Shown one piece after another: positions 1 through 7,600 of a stretch of 64,000 bases of DNA (its first letter is position 1; each line of letters starts with the position of its first letter). The stretch lies in assembly GCF_025566965.1 (NCBI RefSeq), contig NZ_JAOQJL010000003.1, forward strand, positions 105,315 through 169,314, given 5' to 3'. A program made the translations under genes and the position numbers. The notes under the pieces are model-generated. The model saw only the letters and a program-made list of their open reading frames with translations, was not told where the DNA came from and did no database searches. Source of the DNA: Blautia_A ammoniilytica. GTDB lineage: Bacteria; Bacillota; Clostridia; Lachnospirales; Lachnospiraceae.

Positions 1-166
1 TTCCCAGCTGGTCAATATCCGGATTTCTGCTAGAAAGAGGCACTCTTGCATCCACCAGTTCAATGATCAGGTCGATCAGACGGATATCCTCCTGCATCTG
101 CCTTTTTGCCTTGGTCATATGACCAGGATACCAGTTAATATTGATTCTGTTTTCACGATTATCCAT
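1..166 (-). CDS. rbgA: Ribosome biogenesis GTPase RbgA (YlqF), N-terminal part only
   Basis: The reverse strand encodes a protein starting MDNRENRININWYPGHMTKA and continuing with VDARVPLSSRNP. These are the hallmarks of the circularly permuted GTPase RbgA/YlqF, which acts late in 50S subunit assembly. Only about 55 residues are present; the rest lies beyond the left edge. The start ATG is at 164-166. The gene follows lepB, as in the usual rplS-lepB-rbgA order of Firmicutes, but a 22-bp tandem repeat array separates it from lepB. The identification rests on the N-terminal motif alone and is still fairly safe. Confidence 0.85.
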   Translation of the reverse strand, partial: MDNRENRININWYPGHMTKAKRQMQEDIRLIDLIIELVDARVPLSSRNPDIDQLG

Positions 167-194
167 TCTTGTCACTTCCATTCATTTTAGTCTT

Positions 195-282
195 CAATAT
201 CACTTAAATAAGTCCTCAAAATCATTCAAATACGCTTGCAAAATCACTTAAATAAGCTTGCAAAATCATTCAAAAAAGCCTA
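195..282. repeat. 22-bp tandem repeat, four units, spanning the lepB stop codon
   Basis: Four adjacent 22-bp units begin at 195, 217, 239 and 261. Units 2 to 4 each begin CAAAATCA, and all differ only at a few positions. The lepB stop codon (266-268) lies in the last unit, so the array runs from the lepB 3' end into the lepB-rbgA gap. The period is not a multiple of three, so it is not protein-driven. Confidence 0.9.
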
Positions 283-901
283 TGGATTTCACAGGGAAAA
301 GTTTAAACCACAACTTGCCGGTAATATATTTCTTATTTACCTTCCCGATACTGCCATACCGGCTGTCCTCACTGTTATTCCTGTTATCACCAAGCACAAA
401 ATATTCTCCTGATTCCAGTGTTACCGGACTGGATGCCATCCCCGGATTACTGATCACAGGAAAATCCCTGCCCTCTTTGTAAGTCTCTCCATTGATCAGG
501 ATCTGTCCATCCACGATCTGCACAGTCTCTCCTGGAAGCCCGATCACCCTGCGGATATGCAATGCTGCATCATCACTGGCGTTTGTACGGAAAACGATCA
601 CATCTCCTCTTTTAGGGGAAGATACACGATAAATCACCCGGTTCATAAAATATCTGTCTCCTACAGAGATGGTGGGCTCCATGGAACTTTCCTGCATAGT
701 CACAGACTGAAACATGGCGATCCCTACCAGTGCTGCAAAAGCCAGCGTTACAATAATTTCAAAAACCAGGCGCAATACACCCCGGACCTTCTTATCTTCC
801 AGTTTTTCTTTCGCTTCTGCTATAGATTTATTCTCTCTCCAGGTAGCCCGCCAGTTCTCCCATTGCTCCCTGGATCGTTTCTTTCTTCTATTTTTTAACA
901 T
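266..901 (-). CDS. lepB: Signal peptidase I with Arg at the general-base position
   Basis: Type I signal peptidase (S26 family), a membrane serine protease that removes signal peptides from secreted proteins. A basic N-terminus precedes one membrane segment (about residues 40-62). The nucleophile Ser is in SSMEPT (about residue 73), and box E is GDNRNNSEDSR. The box usually written KR-x-x-G-L-P-G-[DE], where Lys is the catalytic base, reads HIRRVIGLPGE here, so Arg (about residue 117) replaces the Lys. I chose the ATG at 901; an in-frame TTG at 910 lies only 3 nt after the AGGAG. It sits between rplS and rbgA, the conserved setting. Confidence 0.88.
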   Translation of the reverse strand: MLKNRRKKRSREQWENWRATWRENKSIAEAKEKLEDKKVRGVLRLVFEIIVTLAFAALVGIAMFQSVTMQESSMEPTISVGDRYFMNRVIYRVSSPKRGDVIVFRTNASDDAALHIRRVIGLPGETVQIVDGQILINGETYKEGRDFPVISNPGMASSPVTLESGEYFVLGDNRNNSEDSRYGSIGKVNKKYITGKLWFKLFPVKSIGFFE

Positions 902-984
902 ATTATTCAAATGCTCCTGTTTTTCGATTAGCTGTTACAGTATAACACACTGTAAACTGTAGAAGCAAGGAATCCGCCAAAATA

Positions 985-1023
985 TAAAAATAACTGCCTC
1001 CGGAAATCAATCCGACGGCAGTC
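985..1023 (-). terminator. Intrinsic terminator after rplS
   Basis: Read on the minus strand, an ACTGCC.TCCGG-type stem (993-1023) is followed by a T-rich tail. It lies just downstream of the rplS stop codon, so lepB would need its own promoter or read-through. Confidence 0.75.
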
Positions 1024-1044
1024 ATTCTCATAATCAGGTATGGA

Positions 1045-1392
1045 CTATTTAATGCGCTCTTTAACCTTAGCAGCCTTACCTACACGGTCTCTTAAGTAGT
1101 TAAGTTTTGCACGACGTACTTTACCGTGACGAATAACTTCTACACTCTTTACGTGTGGGGAATGAAGCGGCCATGTCTTCTCAACGCCAACACCATTGGA
1201 ACTCTTTCTTACTGTGAAAGTTGCTCTTGTGCTTCCGCCCTGTTTCTTTAATACTGTTCCCTCGAAAACCTGGATTCTCTCACGGTTTCCCTCTTTGATC
1301 AGTGCGTGTACTCTTACAGTATCACCTACATTGAACTGAGGAACATCTGCTTTTAACTGTTCTGCTTCGATGTTTTTAATAATGTCGTTCAT
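1045..1392 (-). CDS. rplS: 50S ribosomal protein L19
   Basis: 115 residues, the normal length for bL19, with family signatures such as VRVHALIKEG and LHSPHVKSVEVIRHGKVRRAKL. L19 sits at the 30S-50S interface of the ribosome. The start ATG is preceded by GGAGAAAGAAC. In many Firmicutes rplS directly follows trmD; here trmD is about 29 kb away and rplS has its own strong promoter (1473-1501) and terminator, so it is an independent unit upstream of lepB and rbgA. Confidence 0.97.
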   Translation of the reverse strand: MNDIIKNIEAEQLKADVPQFNVGDTVRVHALIKEGNRERIQVFEGTVLKKQGGSTRATFTVRKSSNGVGVEKTWPLHSPHVKSVEVIRHGKVRRAKLNYLRDRVGKAAKVKERIK

Positions 1393-1472
1393 GTTCTTTC
1401 TCCTATTCTTCTATTGGATGTTCTTAATACACATGAGGTAACAGAGGACCATCTTTTTTCACAACATGATTG

Positions 1473-1501
1473 ATTATACTATAGAACTCCTGCCATTGCA
1501 A
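1473..1501 (-). promoter_or_regulatory. Sigma-A type promoter for rplS
   Basis: On the minus strand TTGCAA (1496-1501) and TATAAT (1473-1478) are separated by exactly 17 bp. The transcript would have a leader of about 75 nt before the rplS start, long enough for a ribosomal-protein leader structure, which I could not confirm. Confidence 0.75.
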
Positions 1502-1529
1502 GAGTTTTTTCTATGGTTTCACTATTATA

Positions 1530-1560
1530 ATAAGCCGCCGGACAAGGGTTCCGACGGCTG
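1530..1560 (-). terminator. Stem-loop terminator after thiT
   Basis: Stem AGCCGTCGG / CCGGCGGCT on the minus strand, directly after the thiT stop. The tail (TTATTATAATAG) is only moderately T-rich. Confidence 0.6.
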
Positions 1561-1595
1561 TTATGGATTTGGATAGATTCAATATCATTATTTAT

Positions 1596-2282
1596 TTATG
1601 CGTTCTGCTCTCCCGGTACTGTCACCATCTTACGAACCTGAACCAGTGCTTTTGAAACAGCCGGAATAGAGATCAGGATCAGTGTTATAACTCCCTCAGC
1701 AAGAATGTAGCTATAGTTGTAAACGATAGGATATATAGCAGATAATGACTTAGGATAATTCTCAGGCATGTAGCTCATCCAGTACAGATATCCGCCCAGA
1801 ACATGAAATACACCTCTGGCAAGAATCGCTGCCACATATGCTTTCTGCAAACCGTATTTGTTTGATTTTGAGAAAAAGCCTGCAATACCCATAGCGCCAA
1901 ATGCCAGGATATAATCACAGCATACCTGGAAAAAGCTAAGTACATATGGCTCCTGCAGGAACTGGAAGATACCATAAACAAGACCTGTCAGAATACCGAT
2001 CTTAGGTCCGTACCAATATCCAATGAGTACGATAAAAAGCATGCTGCATAAGGTTACAGAGCCACCAAATGGCAGAGAAAATACCTTAAGGTAAGATGTG
2101 GCATAAGCAAGGGCAAGTGCCACTGCACAGGTTACAAGCTGCTGTGTAGTCAGCTTTCCTGAAGAGCTTTTCTTATGGAAAAGCACAGCTGCGATCACCA
2201 CCAGGATCACCATGGCAGCAATACTTGTTACATAGCCGGCAGTAGTCAGCCCACCATCAGCAGTTACTAGAAAATCCATCAT
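1596..2282 (-). CDS. thiT: Energy-coupled thiamine transporter ThiT (ECF S-component)
   Basis: 228 residues with about six hydrophobic segments. It resembles YuaJ/ThiT, the substrate-binding S-component that captures thiamine and docks with a shared ECF module (EcfA/EcfA'/EcfT), which is not encoded here. The family-like segment YGPKIGILTGLVYG is visible, and aromatic residues follow in the second half (YWMSYMPENY). A TPP riboswitch immediately upstream independently supports thiamine as substrate. The start ATG at 2282 follows AAGGAGG. Expression is expected to fall when thiamine pyrophosphate is abundant. Confidence 0.93.
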   Translation of the reverse strand: MMDFLVTADGGLTTAGYVTSIAAMVILVVIAAVLFHKKSSSGKLTTQQLVTCAVALALAYATSYLKVFSLPFGGSVTLCSMLFIVLIGYWYGPKIGILTGLVYGIFQFLQEPYVLSFFQVCCDYILAFGAMGIAGFFSKSNKYGLQKAYVAAILARGVFHVLGGYLYWMSYMPENYPKSLSAIYPIVYNYSYILAEGVITLILISIPAVSKALVQVRKMVTVPGEQNA

Positions 2283-2293
2283 TTGTTTTCCTC

Positions 2294-2402
2294 CTTACGT
2301 TGGCATTATCCAAATCAAGTTAAAAGGTCGAAGCCTCCGGTCACCGGAAGAGTGTCCTCCCTGGTGATTGCTTCCTCTCAGCCTGCGCCTGCAAGCTCCC
2401 TT
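2294..2402 (-). promoter_or_regulatory. TPP (THI-box) riboswitch controlling thiT
   Basis: On the minus strand the leader contains GGGAGC...GGCTGAGAGG and, at its 3' side, CTTGATTTGGATAATGCC followed by AACGTAAGGAGG. These are the two conserved arms of the TPP aptamer. The Shine-Dalgarno AAGGAGG directly abuts the aptamer end, and there is no separate terminator before thiT, so control of translation initiation is the likelier mechanism (inference). Confidence 0.95.
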
Positions 2403-2414
2403 GGTTCGTCCTAC

Positions 2415-2443
2415 AGTATAGCACACCCCTTCACTTCACACAA
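2415..2443 (-). promoter_or_regulatory. Promoter for the thiT riboswitch transcript
   Basis: TTGTGT (2438-2443) and TATACT (2415-2420) with a 17-bp spacer on the minus strand, ending about 12 nt before the riboswitch aptamer. Confidence 0.65.
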
Positions 2444-2574
2444 CACAATTTTCATCCTCTATAAAAGACCGTAAACGATAAATTTCCTCTCATATCATAT
2501 ATTTTCCTCTCATATCAGATTTTACTTTACCTCTGAATTGTGATATTCTATTTGCTGAAAAAACAATATATACA

Positions 2575-2601
2575 GTAACTGTAAGAATACTGAACAGTTA
2601 C
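2575..2601 (+). repeat. Short inverted repeat upstream of map
   Basis: GTAACTGT (2575-2582) and ACAGTTAC (2594-2601) form a perfect 8-bp inverted repeat 31 bp before the map start. It could be an operator or a leader hairpin; nothing else identifies it. Confidence 0.5.
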
Positions 2602-2632
2602 ACCATATATCATCGGATAAGGAGCGAGTAAA

Positions 2633-3508
2633 ATGTCTTTAAAAATAGGAAGAAATGATCCCTGCTGGTGCGGAAGCGGAAAAAAATACAAAAAGTGCCA
2701 CGAAGCATTTGACGAAAAGCTGGAACAAATGAAACAAAAAGGCTATCCGGTACTTGACCACAACCTGATCAAAACCCCGGAGCAGATTGAAAAGATCAAA
2801 GAAAGTTGTAAGATCAATATTGCCGTGCTGGATTATGTGGCTGAGCACATCCGTCCAGGCATTACTACCCAGGAGATCGATGACTGGGTACATGAAGAGA
2901 CCATCCGCCATGGCGGGATCCCTGCCCCACTGAATTATGAAGGCTATCCAAAGAGTGTATGCACCTCCATTGACCAGGTGGTTTGCCACGGGATCCCATC
3001 CACAGATGTGATTCTGAAAGAAGGAGATATTATCAATGTAGATGTTTCCACCATTTATAATGGATATTTTTCTGATTCCTCACGTATGTTCTGTATCGGA
3101 AATGTAAGCCCGGAAAAAGAAAAGCTGGTAAAGGTTGTAAAAGAATGTGTAGAGATCGGCATTTCACAGGTAAAGCCCTGGACACCGATTGGAAATATGG
3201 GGCACGCCGTTCACCAGCATGCGCTTGAAAATGGATACTCAGTTGTAAAAGAAATCGGCGGCCATGGCATAGGGCTGGAATTCCATGAGGATCCATGGGT
3301 AAGCTACACTTCAGAAGAAGGAAGCGGTGTGCTGATGGTTCCAGGTATGATGTTTACCATTGAGCCAATGGTAAATATGGGATCTGATGAAGTTTACACC
3401 GATGAGATGGATGACTGGACAGTGCGTACCTGTGACGGGCAGCCTTCTGCCCAGTGGGAAGTCACCGTGCTGGTAACAGAAAGCGGATGCGAGGTGATCT
3501 GCTGGTAA
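2633..3508 (+). CDS. map: Methionine aminopeptidase with N-terminal SEC-C zinc motif
   Basis: 291-residue type I methionine aminopeptidase, which removes the initiator Met from new proteins. Residues 11-23 hold a SEC-C type zinc motif (Cys11, Cys13, Cys22, His23), found in some MetAPs and thought to aid ribosome association. The catalytic pita-bread fold follows, with metal-ligand motifs NVDVSTIYNGYFSDSS, GGHGIG and FTIEPMVN. The start ATG follows GGAGCG. The stop codon overlaps the next gene (TAATG), so the phosphopantetheinyl transferase is probably translationally coupled. Confidence 0.96.
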   Translation: MSLKIGRNDPCWCGSGKKYKKCHEAFDEKLEQMKQKGYPVLDHNLIKTPEQIEKIKESCKINIAVLDYVAEHIRPGITTQEIDDWVHEETIRHGGIPAPLNYEGYPKSVCTSIDQVVCHGIPSTDVILKEGDIINVDVSTIYNGYFSDSSRMFCIGNVSPEKEKLVKVVKECVEIGISQVKPWTPIGNMGHAVHQHALENGYSVVKEIGGHGIGLEFHEDPWVSYTSEEGSGVLMVPGMMFTIEPMVNMGSDEVYTDEMDDWTVRTCDGQPSAQWEVTVLVTESGCEVICW

Positions 3509-4224
3509 TGAACCATAAGATTCAATGTTTGATCACATCTGTTGATGAATTTAAAGATCCAAAGTTATTTCAAAAAGGACTGGCACTGCTTCCGGATTTC
3601 GGTTCCTGGAAGGAACGGAAAGAATCCATTTCCAGGCTGCGCCGCCAGGAAAGCCGTCTGGAAAGCCTTGTGGCAGGGCTTATGCTCCGTACTCTTCTTC
3701 TGGAAAACAGTCTTCCACTGGAGGCTCTTTCTGTTTCCGAAAAGGGTAAGCCGTTCCTGAAAAATCATGATTTTCATTTTAATCTTTCCCACAGCAATGG
3801 GTATGTAGTCTGTGCTTTTGGCTCTGTCCCCTGTGGGATCGATATCCAGAAAGAAAAAGAAGACCGTTCCAATATCGCCCGTATTTTCTTTACTGAATCT
3901 GAATATGCCCTTGTACAGAAATATGGTGTTTCCATGTTTACACGGATCTGGGCACTAAAGGAAAGCTATGTAAAATATAAAGGGGAGGGTTTATCCCTCC
4001 CCCTGAAATCCTTTCAGGTTTATCCCGGTTCTTATGACATCCTTTCTGATGGTTCTGAATGGGGCCGGCTTTCCACTTGTATTTCTACTATATATTCTAC
4101 GGACAGAACCTGCCAAGCCCGGGAATTTGCATTTAATGATTACCGGATCGCTGTATGCTCTGCACTTGCCACAGAGCCTAATATTTGCCGTCTTTCTACG
4201 GAATCACTCTTGTGCATTATCTGA
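3508..4224 (+). CDS. 4'-phosphopantetheinyl transferase (Sfp type)
   Basis: 238 residues. Two signature blocks of Sfp/HetI-type transferases are present: CGIDIQ (the Mg-binding G-I-D) and WALKESYVKYKGEGL. Such enzymes move phosphopantetheine from CoA to carrier proteins; no carrier gene is nearby, so the target is unknown. The start at 3508 overlaps the map stop by one base and has a GAGGTGAT site inside map; an upstream in-frame ATG at 3454 lies within map and is unlikely. The 3' end overlaps the convergent OmpA-domain gene by 21 bp. Confidence 0.88.
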   Translation: MNHKIQCLITSVDEFKDPKLFQKGLALLPDFGSWKERKESISRLRRQESRLESLVAGLMLRTLLLENSLPLEALSVSEKGKPFLKNHDFHFNLSHSNGYVVCAFGSVPCGIDIQKEKEDRSNIARIFFTESEYALVQKYGVSMFTRIWALKESYVKYKGEGLSLPLKSFQVYPGSYDILSDGSEWGRLSTCISTIYSTDRTCQAREFAFNDYRIAVCSALATEPNICRLSTESLLCII

Positions 4225-5151
4225 TGAAGCCTGATCTGTAGTCATAATGCTGCTCAGCTCATCAATCATCTCGTCGTCCTTCAGACGGAACTTAACTTCT
4301 ACACGACGGGAAGCATCCTTGTCTACATTGCCATCCGCATCCAGGATAGGATTCGCCATGGAATGACCATTGACTGTAAGATAATCCTGCAGATCAATTG
4401 TCTGATCAGATGTAAGAAATTCTCCCTGGATTTCCAGCAGATACTGGGCAACTGCCAGGGATCTGCGCTGAGAAAGCTCCAGGTTATAAGCATAATCTCC
4501 ATCTGTATCAGTATAACCATCAATAATGATCTCTGCCAGATAAGACTTGTAGCTGTCTTCCAGAAGCACCTTGCAGTAAATCGGCAGAACACTGCGAAGG
4601 GCTGTTTTTCCCTCTTCAGTAAGCTCTGCATCATCATAAGCAAAAAGAACGCTGGCATCCAGTGTCAATGCTCCTGTCTGGGAATCAATATTTACATTCA
4701 GGTTATTCTTGGCAAATTCCTGCTGCAGGGACTCAACAACCTCTGCCTTTACACCGATGATATTATCGATCTTGGCCTGCTGGGTGCTGATCAGCTGGGT
4801 TTTCTCATCCAGGTCCACCTGCTGCTGTGCCAGGGCTGCTTCCTGTTCCTTAAGCTTCTGTGCCTGCTCTGCCAGCTGCTGTGCCAGGGCAGACAGCTTC
4901 TCATCCTGTGTTTTCAGCTTTGCATCCTGATCGTCCAGGGTATTCTGCTGTGCAGTGATCTCAGCAATATAATTGGCCTGCATCTCATTCTTCTCTTGCT
5001 GCTCTTTAATACTCTCGTCATAACTCTTCTGCGCCTGGAAAAGGGTTACGCACATAATCAGTACGAAGAGAAGCAATACACCACACATCATATCGGAATA
5101 GGAGCGCCAGATATTAAAGCTTCCATCCTCTGATTTTCTTTTCTTGTGCAT
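4204..5151 (-). CDS. MotB/OmpA-domain membrane protein (ZorB-like)
   Basis: 315 residues. A single N-terminal membrane helix (about 21-40) is preceded by WRSYSDMM. Asp20 is placed like the proton-carrying Asp of MotB and ZorB. A long Gln/Lys/Glu-rich coiled coil (about 44-130) leads to an OmpA-type peptidoglycan-binding domain (about 165-295) with IIIDGYTDTDGDYAYN and ELSQRRSLAVAQYLL. It follows the MotA-like gene by 11 bp, so the two surely form a stator-like channel. No flagellar gene is near. The family could serve motility, defence or envelope work; the role is not known. Confidence 0.85.
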   Translation of the reverse strand: MHKKRKSEDGSFNIWRSYSDMMCGVLLLFVLIMCVTLFQAQKSYDESIKEQQEKNEMQANYIAEITAQQNTLDDQDAKLKTQDEKLSALAQQLAEQAQKLKEQEAALAQQQVDLDEKTQLISTQQAKIDNIIGVKAEVVESLQQEFAKNNLNVNIDSQTGALTLDASVLFAYDDAELTEEGKTALRSVLPIYCKVLLEDSYKSYLAEIIIDGYTDTDGDYAYNLELSQRRSLAVAQYLLEIQGEFLTSDQTIDLQDYLTVNGHSMANPILDADGNVDKDASRRVEVKFRLKDDEMIDELSSIMTTDQASSDNAQE

Positions 5152-5162
5152 GATTCTCTCCT

Positions 5163-6788
5163 TTATTTAAATAAACCAAATTTTCCTTTCTGTGCTCCTT
5201 TGGAAAGCTCTTTGATATTCCTGGAAATCTCCTCCAGAACTGCCTGCTGGTCTGCAGCCTGCTGCTCCATCAGCTTCTCCATTCTGTCCATGGACTCCTG
5301 GCTGCTGCCGCCGCTCATCAGGTAAACACTTCTGTCACCTACTGCCGAAAGCTCAGAAAGCAGTCTGCGTACCTGTTCCATAGTCTTATAGGACTGCTGC
5401 TGATATCTGGTAAACTCCTGAAGCTCTTGGCCCAGCTGCTCAACAAGCCTGCTGTTTGATGTCAGAAGATCTGTACCTGCCTGGTTGGATGCAGAAGCCT
5501 TCTCCATGCCGGCTGCTGCTGTCTCAACATATTTTTGCATTGCCTGGTTACATGCTACCCAGAACTTGGCTGCAGACTTCTCTGCATCCTTCATATAATC
5601 TACCACATGCTGATAATCCTGCTGCTGGATCTTCTGGATCTCCCTGTTCTCCTGGGTGATCCTTGTAGCTGTATCCAAATAGCGGCTGGAAATACCTCCA
5701 AGCTCTGTAACCATATCCCGCATAGCCTTTTCCTGCTTCTCATAGGACTGGCCCAGCTGCTGGCTCATGGTCTGATAAAGTGCAGTGGTATAGGCTGTAT
5801 TCTCCTTCTGTGCCTGCTTCAGACTGGCAAGAGCCTCATTAAATCCAGAAAATTCCGTATCAAAGGAACCTCGCATCTGCTTCAGGAACTCCTGAAGGAT
5901 ATCCCTTACAGCATCCTGCTGACATCTTGTCACAGATGCCACCAGCATATCCAGAGAATCGTTCATCTTCTGGAAGGTAGGAGTGATCACTTTTTCAAAG
6001 CTGTCTGCCATCTGCACAGAGAACTGCTCTGCCATCTGGGCCATAGCCTTTGTCTGCATCTTCTGGCTGGAAAGGAGAAGATTCCTGGCTTCATTCTCAG
6101 CAGTGGGCATCACGTATGCATGGAACTTCTCAAGGAAATTCTGAAGATTCTGAGACATAAAGGAATATTCCCGCTTCATACCCCAGGAATAAGTAATGGA
6201 AAATGCAATACCATAAATAGATGTAAGGAATGCTACCTTAATACCATCTACCAGTGAAGATACGGAAGTTGTCATAGCCTCATAATTGGTAGGCTGGAAA
6301 TTCTTAAGTCCCCATACAAGGCCAATGAAAGTACCTAAAATACCAAGGCTGGTAAAAATATCCGGCACCATCTCCAGAAGTCTTTTATGTATATGGATAT
6401 CCAGCTCATCATCATTGATATACTCTTCAATATCCCCAATGCCTTCCTTGCTCTGGCTGATGCTTTCGGAGAAATTCCCCATCTTCTTATCAAGGTAACG
6501 ATCATCAAACAGCTCGTCCAGATATGCCAGATTCTTGGTGTCTGTCTTACCAGGGGTCTTAAAAATATTTGTCAGCTCATCTGCTGCCCTGTGAAAGGCT
6601 TCTCCCAGATTATCCATACGAAACATGCCGCCAAACAATGTGATCATATAGATCACGGACATTGTACCAAGAAAAATAAAATTATAGATCAGTACGCTGG
6701 GTGTTCCCTTTGCAACGTAGACGGTCATCCCGGCTGCAGCTGCTAACACCAGCACAAACAGAAGTGTATTTGTTGTCTTTTTTGCCAT
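5163..6788 (-). CDS. MotA/TolQ/ExbB-type proton channel with long cytoplasmic tail (ZorA-like)
   Basis: 541 residues. Four membrane segments are visible (about 9-26, 33-53, 143-161, 182-203), with the MotA/ExbB core in SLGILGTFIGLVWGLKNF and KVAFLTSIYGIAFSITYSWG. After residue 210 comes a tail of about 330 residues, rich in Gln, Glu, Met and Ala and probably coiled coil. A long tail of this kind is typical of ZorA of the Zorya anti-phage system and not of flagellar MotA. The partner MotB/OmpA gene follows after 11 bp. No zorC/D/E-type effector is adjacent, so a Zorya role is only a hypothesis. Confidence 0.82.
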   Translation of the reverse strand: MAKKTTNTLLFVLVLAAAAGMTVYVAKGTPSVLIYNFIFLGTMSVIYMITLFGGMFRMDNLGEAFHRAADELTNIFKTPGKTDTKNLAYLDELFDDRYLDKKMGNFSESISQSKEGIGDIEEYINDDELDIHIHKRLLEMVPDIFTSLGILGTFIGLVWGLKNFQPTNYEAMTTSVSSLVDGIKVAFLTSIYGIAFSITYSWGMKREYSFMSQNLQNFLEKFHAYVMPTAENEARNLLLSSQKMQTKAMAQMAEQFSVQMADSFEKVITPTFQKMNDSLDMLVASVTRCQQDAVRDILQEFLKQMRGSFDTEFSGFNEALASLKQAQKENTAYTTALYQTMSQQLGQSYEKQEKAMRDMVTELGGISSRYLDTATRITQENREIQKIQQQDYQHVVDYMKDAEKSAAKFWVACNQAMQKYVETAAAGMEKASASNQAGTDLLTSNSRLVEQLGQELQEFTRYQQQSYKTMEQVRRLLSELSAVGDRSVYLMSGGSSQESMDRMEKLMEQQAADQQAVLEEISRNIKELSKGAQKGKFGLFK

Positions 6789-6847
6789 GTTGTACCTCCT
6801 TTTGGCTGCTTTTTATGGTAAAGATGCTAAAAACCACATTTTTTATC

Positions 6848-6876
6848 ATAATATCACAAATTCCAAAACAGGACAA
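6848..6876 (-). promoter_or_regulatory. Promoter of the MotA/MotB-like pair
   Basis: On the minus strand TTGTCC (6871-6876) and TATTAT (6848-6853) are 17 bp apart, about 55 bp upstream of the MotA-like start. Confidence 0.6.
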
Positions 6877-6885
6877 GGTATAACA

Positions 6886-6930
6886 GCGAAAAAGGAATTT
6901 CTGCCTTTTCAGGCAAAAATCCCCTTTTCT
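6886..6930 (-). terminator. Terminator of the pheS-pheT-phosphatase operon
   Basis: A long imperfect stem with arms AAGGGGATTTTTGCC and GGCAGAAATTCCTT and a TGAAAA loop, followed by TTTTTC on the minus strand. Confidence 0.8.
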
Positions 6931-6971
6931 TAATTCTCAGATTTTAATTCTCAGGTCTTAATTCTTTATGC
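6930..6971. repeat. 14-bp tandem repeat (three units) after the phosphatase gene
   Basis: Units of 14 bp begin at 6930, 6944 and 6958. The first two share TTAATTCTCAG; the third keeps TTAATTCT. The array lies 20 bp beyond the phosphatase stop codon, before the operon terminator. Confidence 0.75.
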
Positions 6972-6991
6972 TTCATGAATCATTTCTGCCA

Positions 6992-7600
6992 TCAGGCATA
7001 AACCTTGTCTTCTTCCAAAAAACGTGCTTTTTTGTCCTTTACTTCCACCAGATTGATACTGCAGTTCGGCGGCACACAGCCATGCCAGAAATGCTCCGGA
7101 TCCTTGTATAGATTCTGTAAAAGAGCCCTTACTGCACATCCATGAGAAGAAACAAGGATGGTTTTATCGGAAAGCTGCGGATCACTTGTTTTTTCCAGCC
7201 AGAAATCCCTGGTTCTTGCAAGTACATCCTCCAGGCTTTCTCCTCCTTTTGGCTTCTGGAAATGAACAGGATCGTTAAAAAACACTTCCATCTCCTTGCT
7301 GATTGCGTGGCCGTCTTTATCCAGCCACACAACGCCCTCCAAAACACCAAAGTCAATCTCCTGAATCCTTTTATCCAGGATCATTGGAATCTTTCGTTCT
7401 CCAAGCACAGCCTCAGCCGTCTGTCTTGCACGAAGGAGGGGACTTGAAAAACAAAGATCAAATTTCACATCCTTCAGTGCTTCCCCGGTCCGCCTGGCCA
7501 GGGAAATCCCGGCTTCATCCAGGGAAATATCTGCGCTTCCCTGGATCTTATGAAGATGATTCCATGTTGTTTCCCCATGGCGGATAATATACATCAGCAT
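6992..7600 (-). CDS. Histidine phosphatase family protein (phosphoglycerate mutase-like)
   Basis: 202 residues. The N-terminal YIIRHGETTWN holds the catalytic RHG motif whose His is phosphorylated. The second His lies in LVSSHGCAVRALL, and the family segment FSSPLLRARQTAE is clear. The substrate cannot be told from sequence; relatives act on phosphosugars, cobalamin precursors or other phosphoesters. The start overlaps the pheT stop (TGATG), so it is the third gene of the pheST operon; a Met two codons later is an equally good start. A terminator follows. Confidence 0.88.
   Translation of the reverse strand: MLMYIIRHGETTWNHLHKIQGSADISLDEAGISLARRTGEALKDVKFDLCFSSPLLRARQTAEAVLGERKIPMILDKRIQEIDFGVLEGVVWLDKDGHAISKEMEVFFNDPVHFQKPKGGESLEDVLARTRDFWLEKTSDPQLSDKTILVSSHGCAVRALLQNLYKDPEHFWHGCVPPNCSINLVEVKDKKARFLEEDKVYA

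Noticed and set aside
195..282. CRISPR array
   Set aside because: The units are directly adjacent with no spacers and only 22 bp long; a simple tandem repeat explains it.
1393..1472. L19 leader RNA upstream of rplS
   Set aside because: Leader length would fit, but I could not identify the consensus structure by eye.
4204..6788. Complete Zorya defence system
   Set aside because: Only the ZorA/ZorB-like pair is present; flanking genes are phosphopantetheinyl transferase and pheST-operon genes, not Zorya effectors.
4204..6788. Flagellar stator MotA/MotB
   Set aside because: The MotA-like protein has a very long cytoplasmic tail, the partner has a long coiled coil, and no flagellar gene is near.
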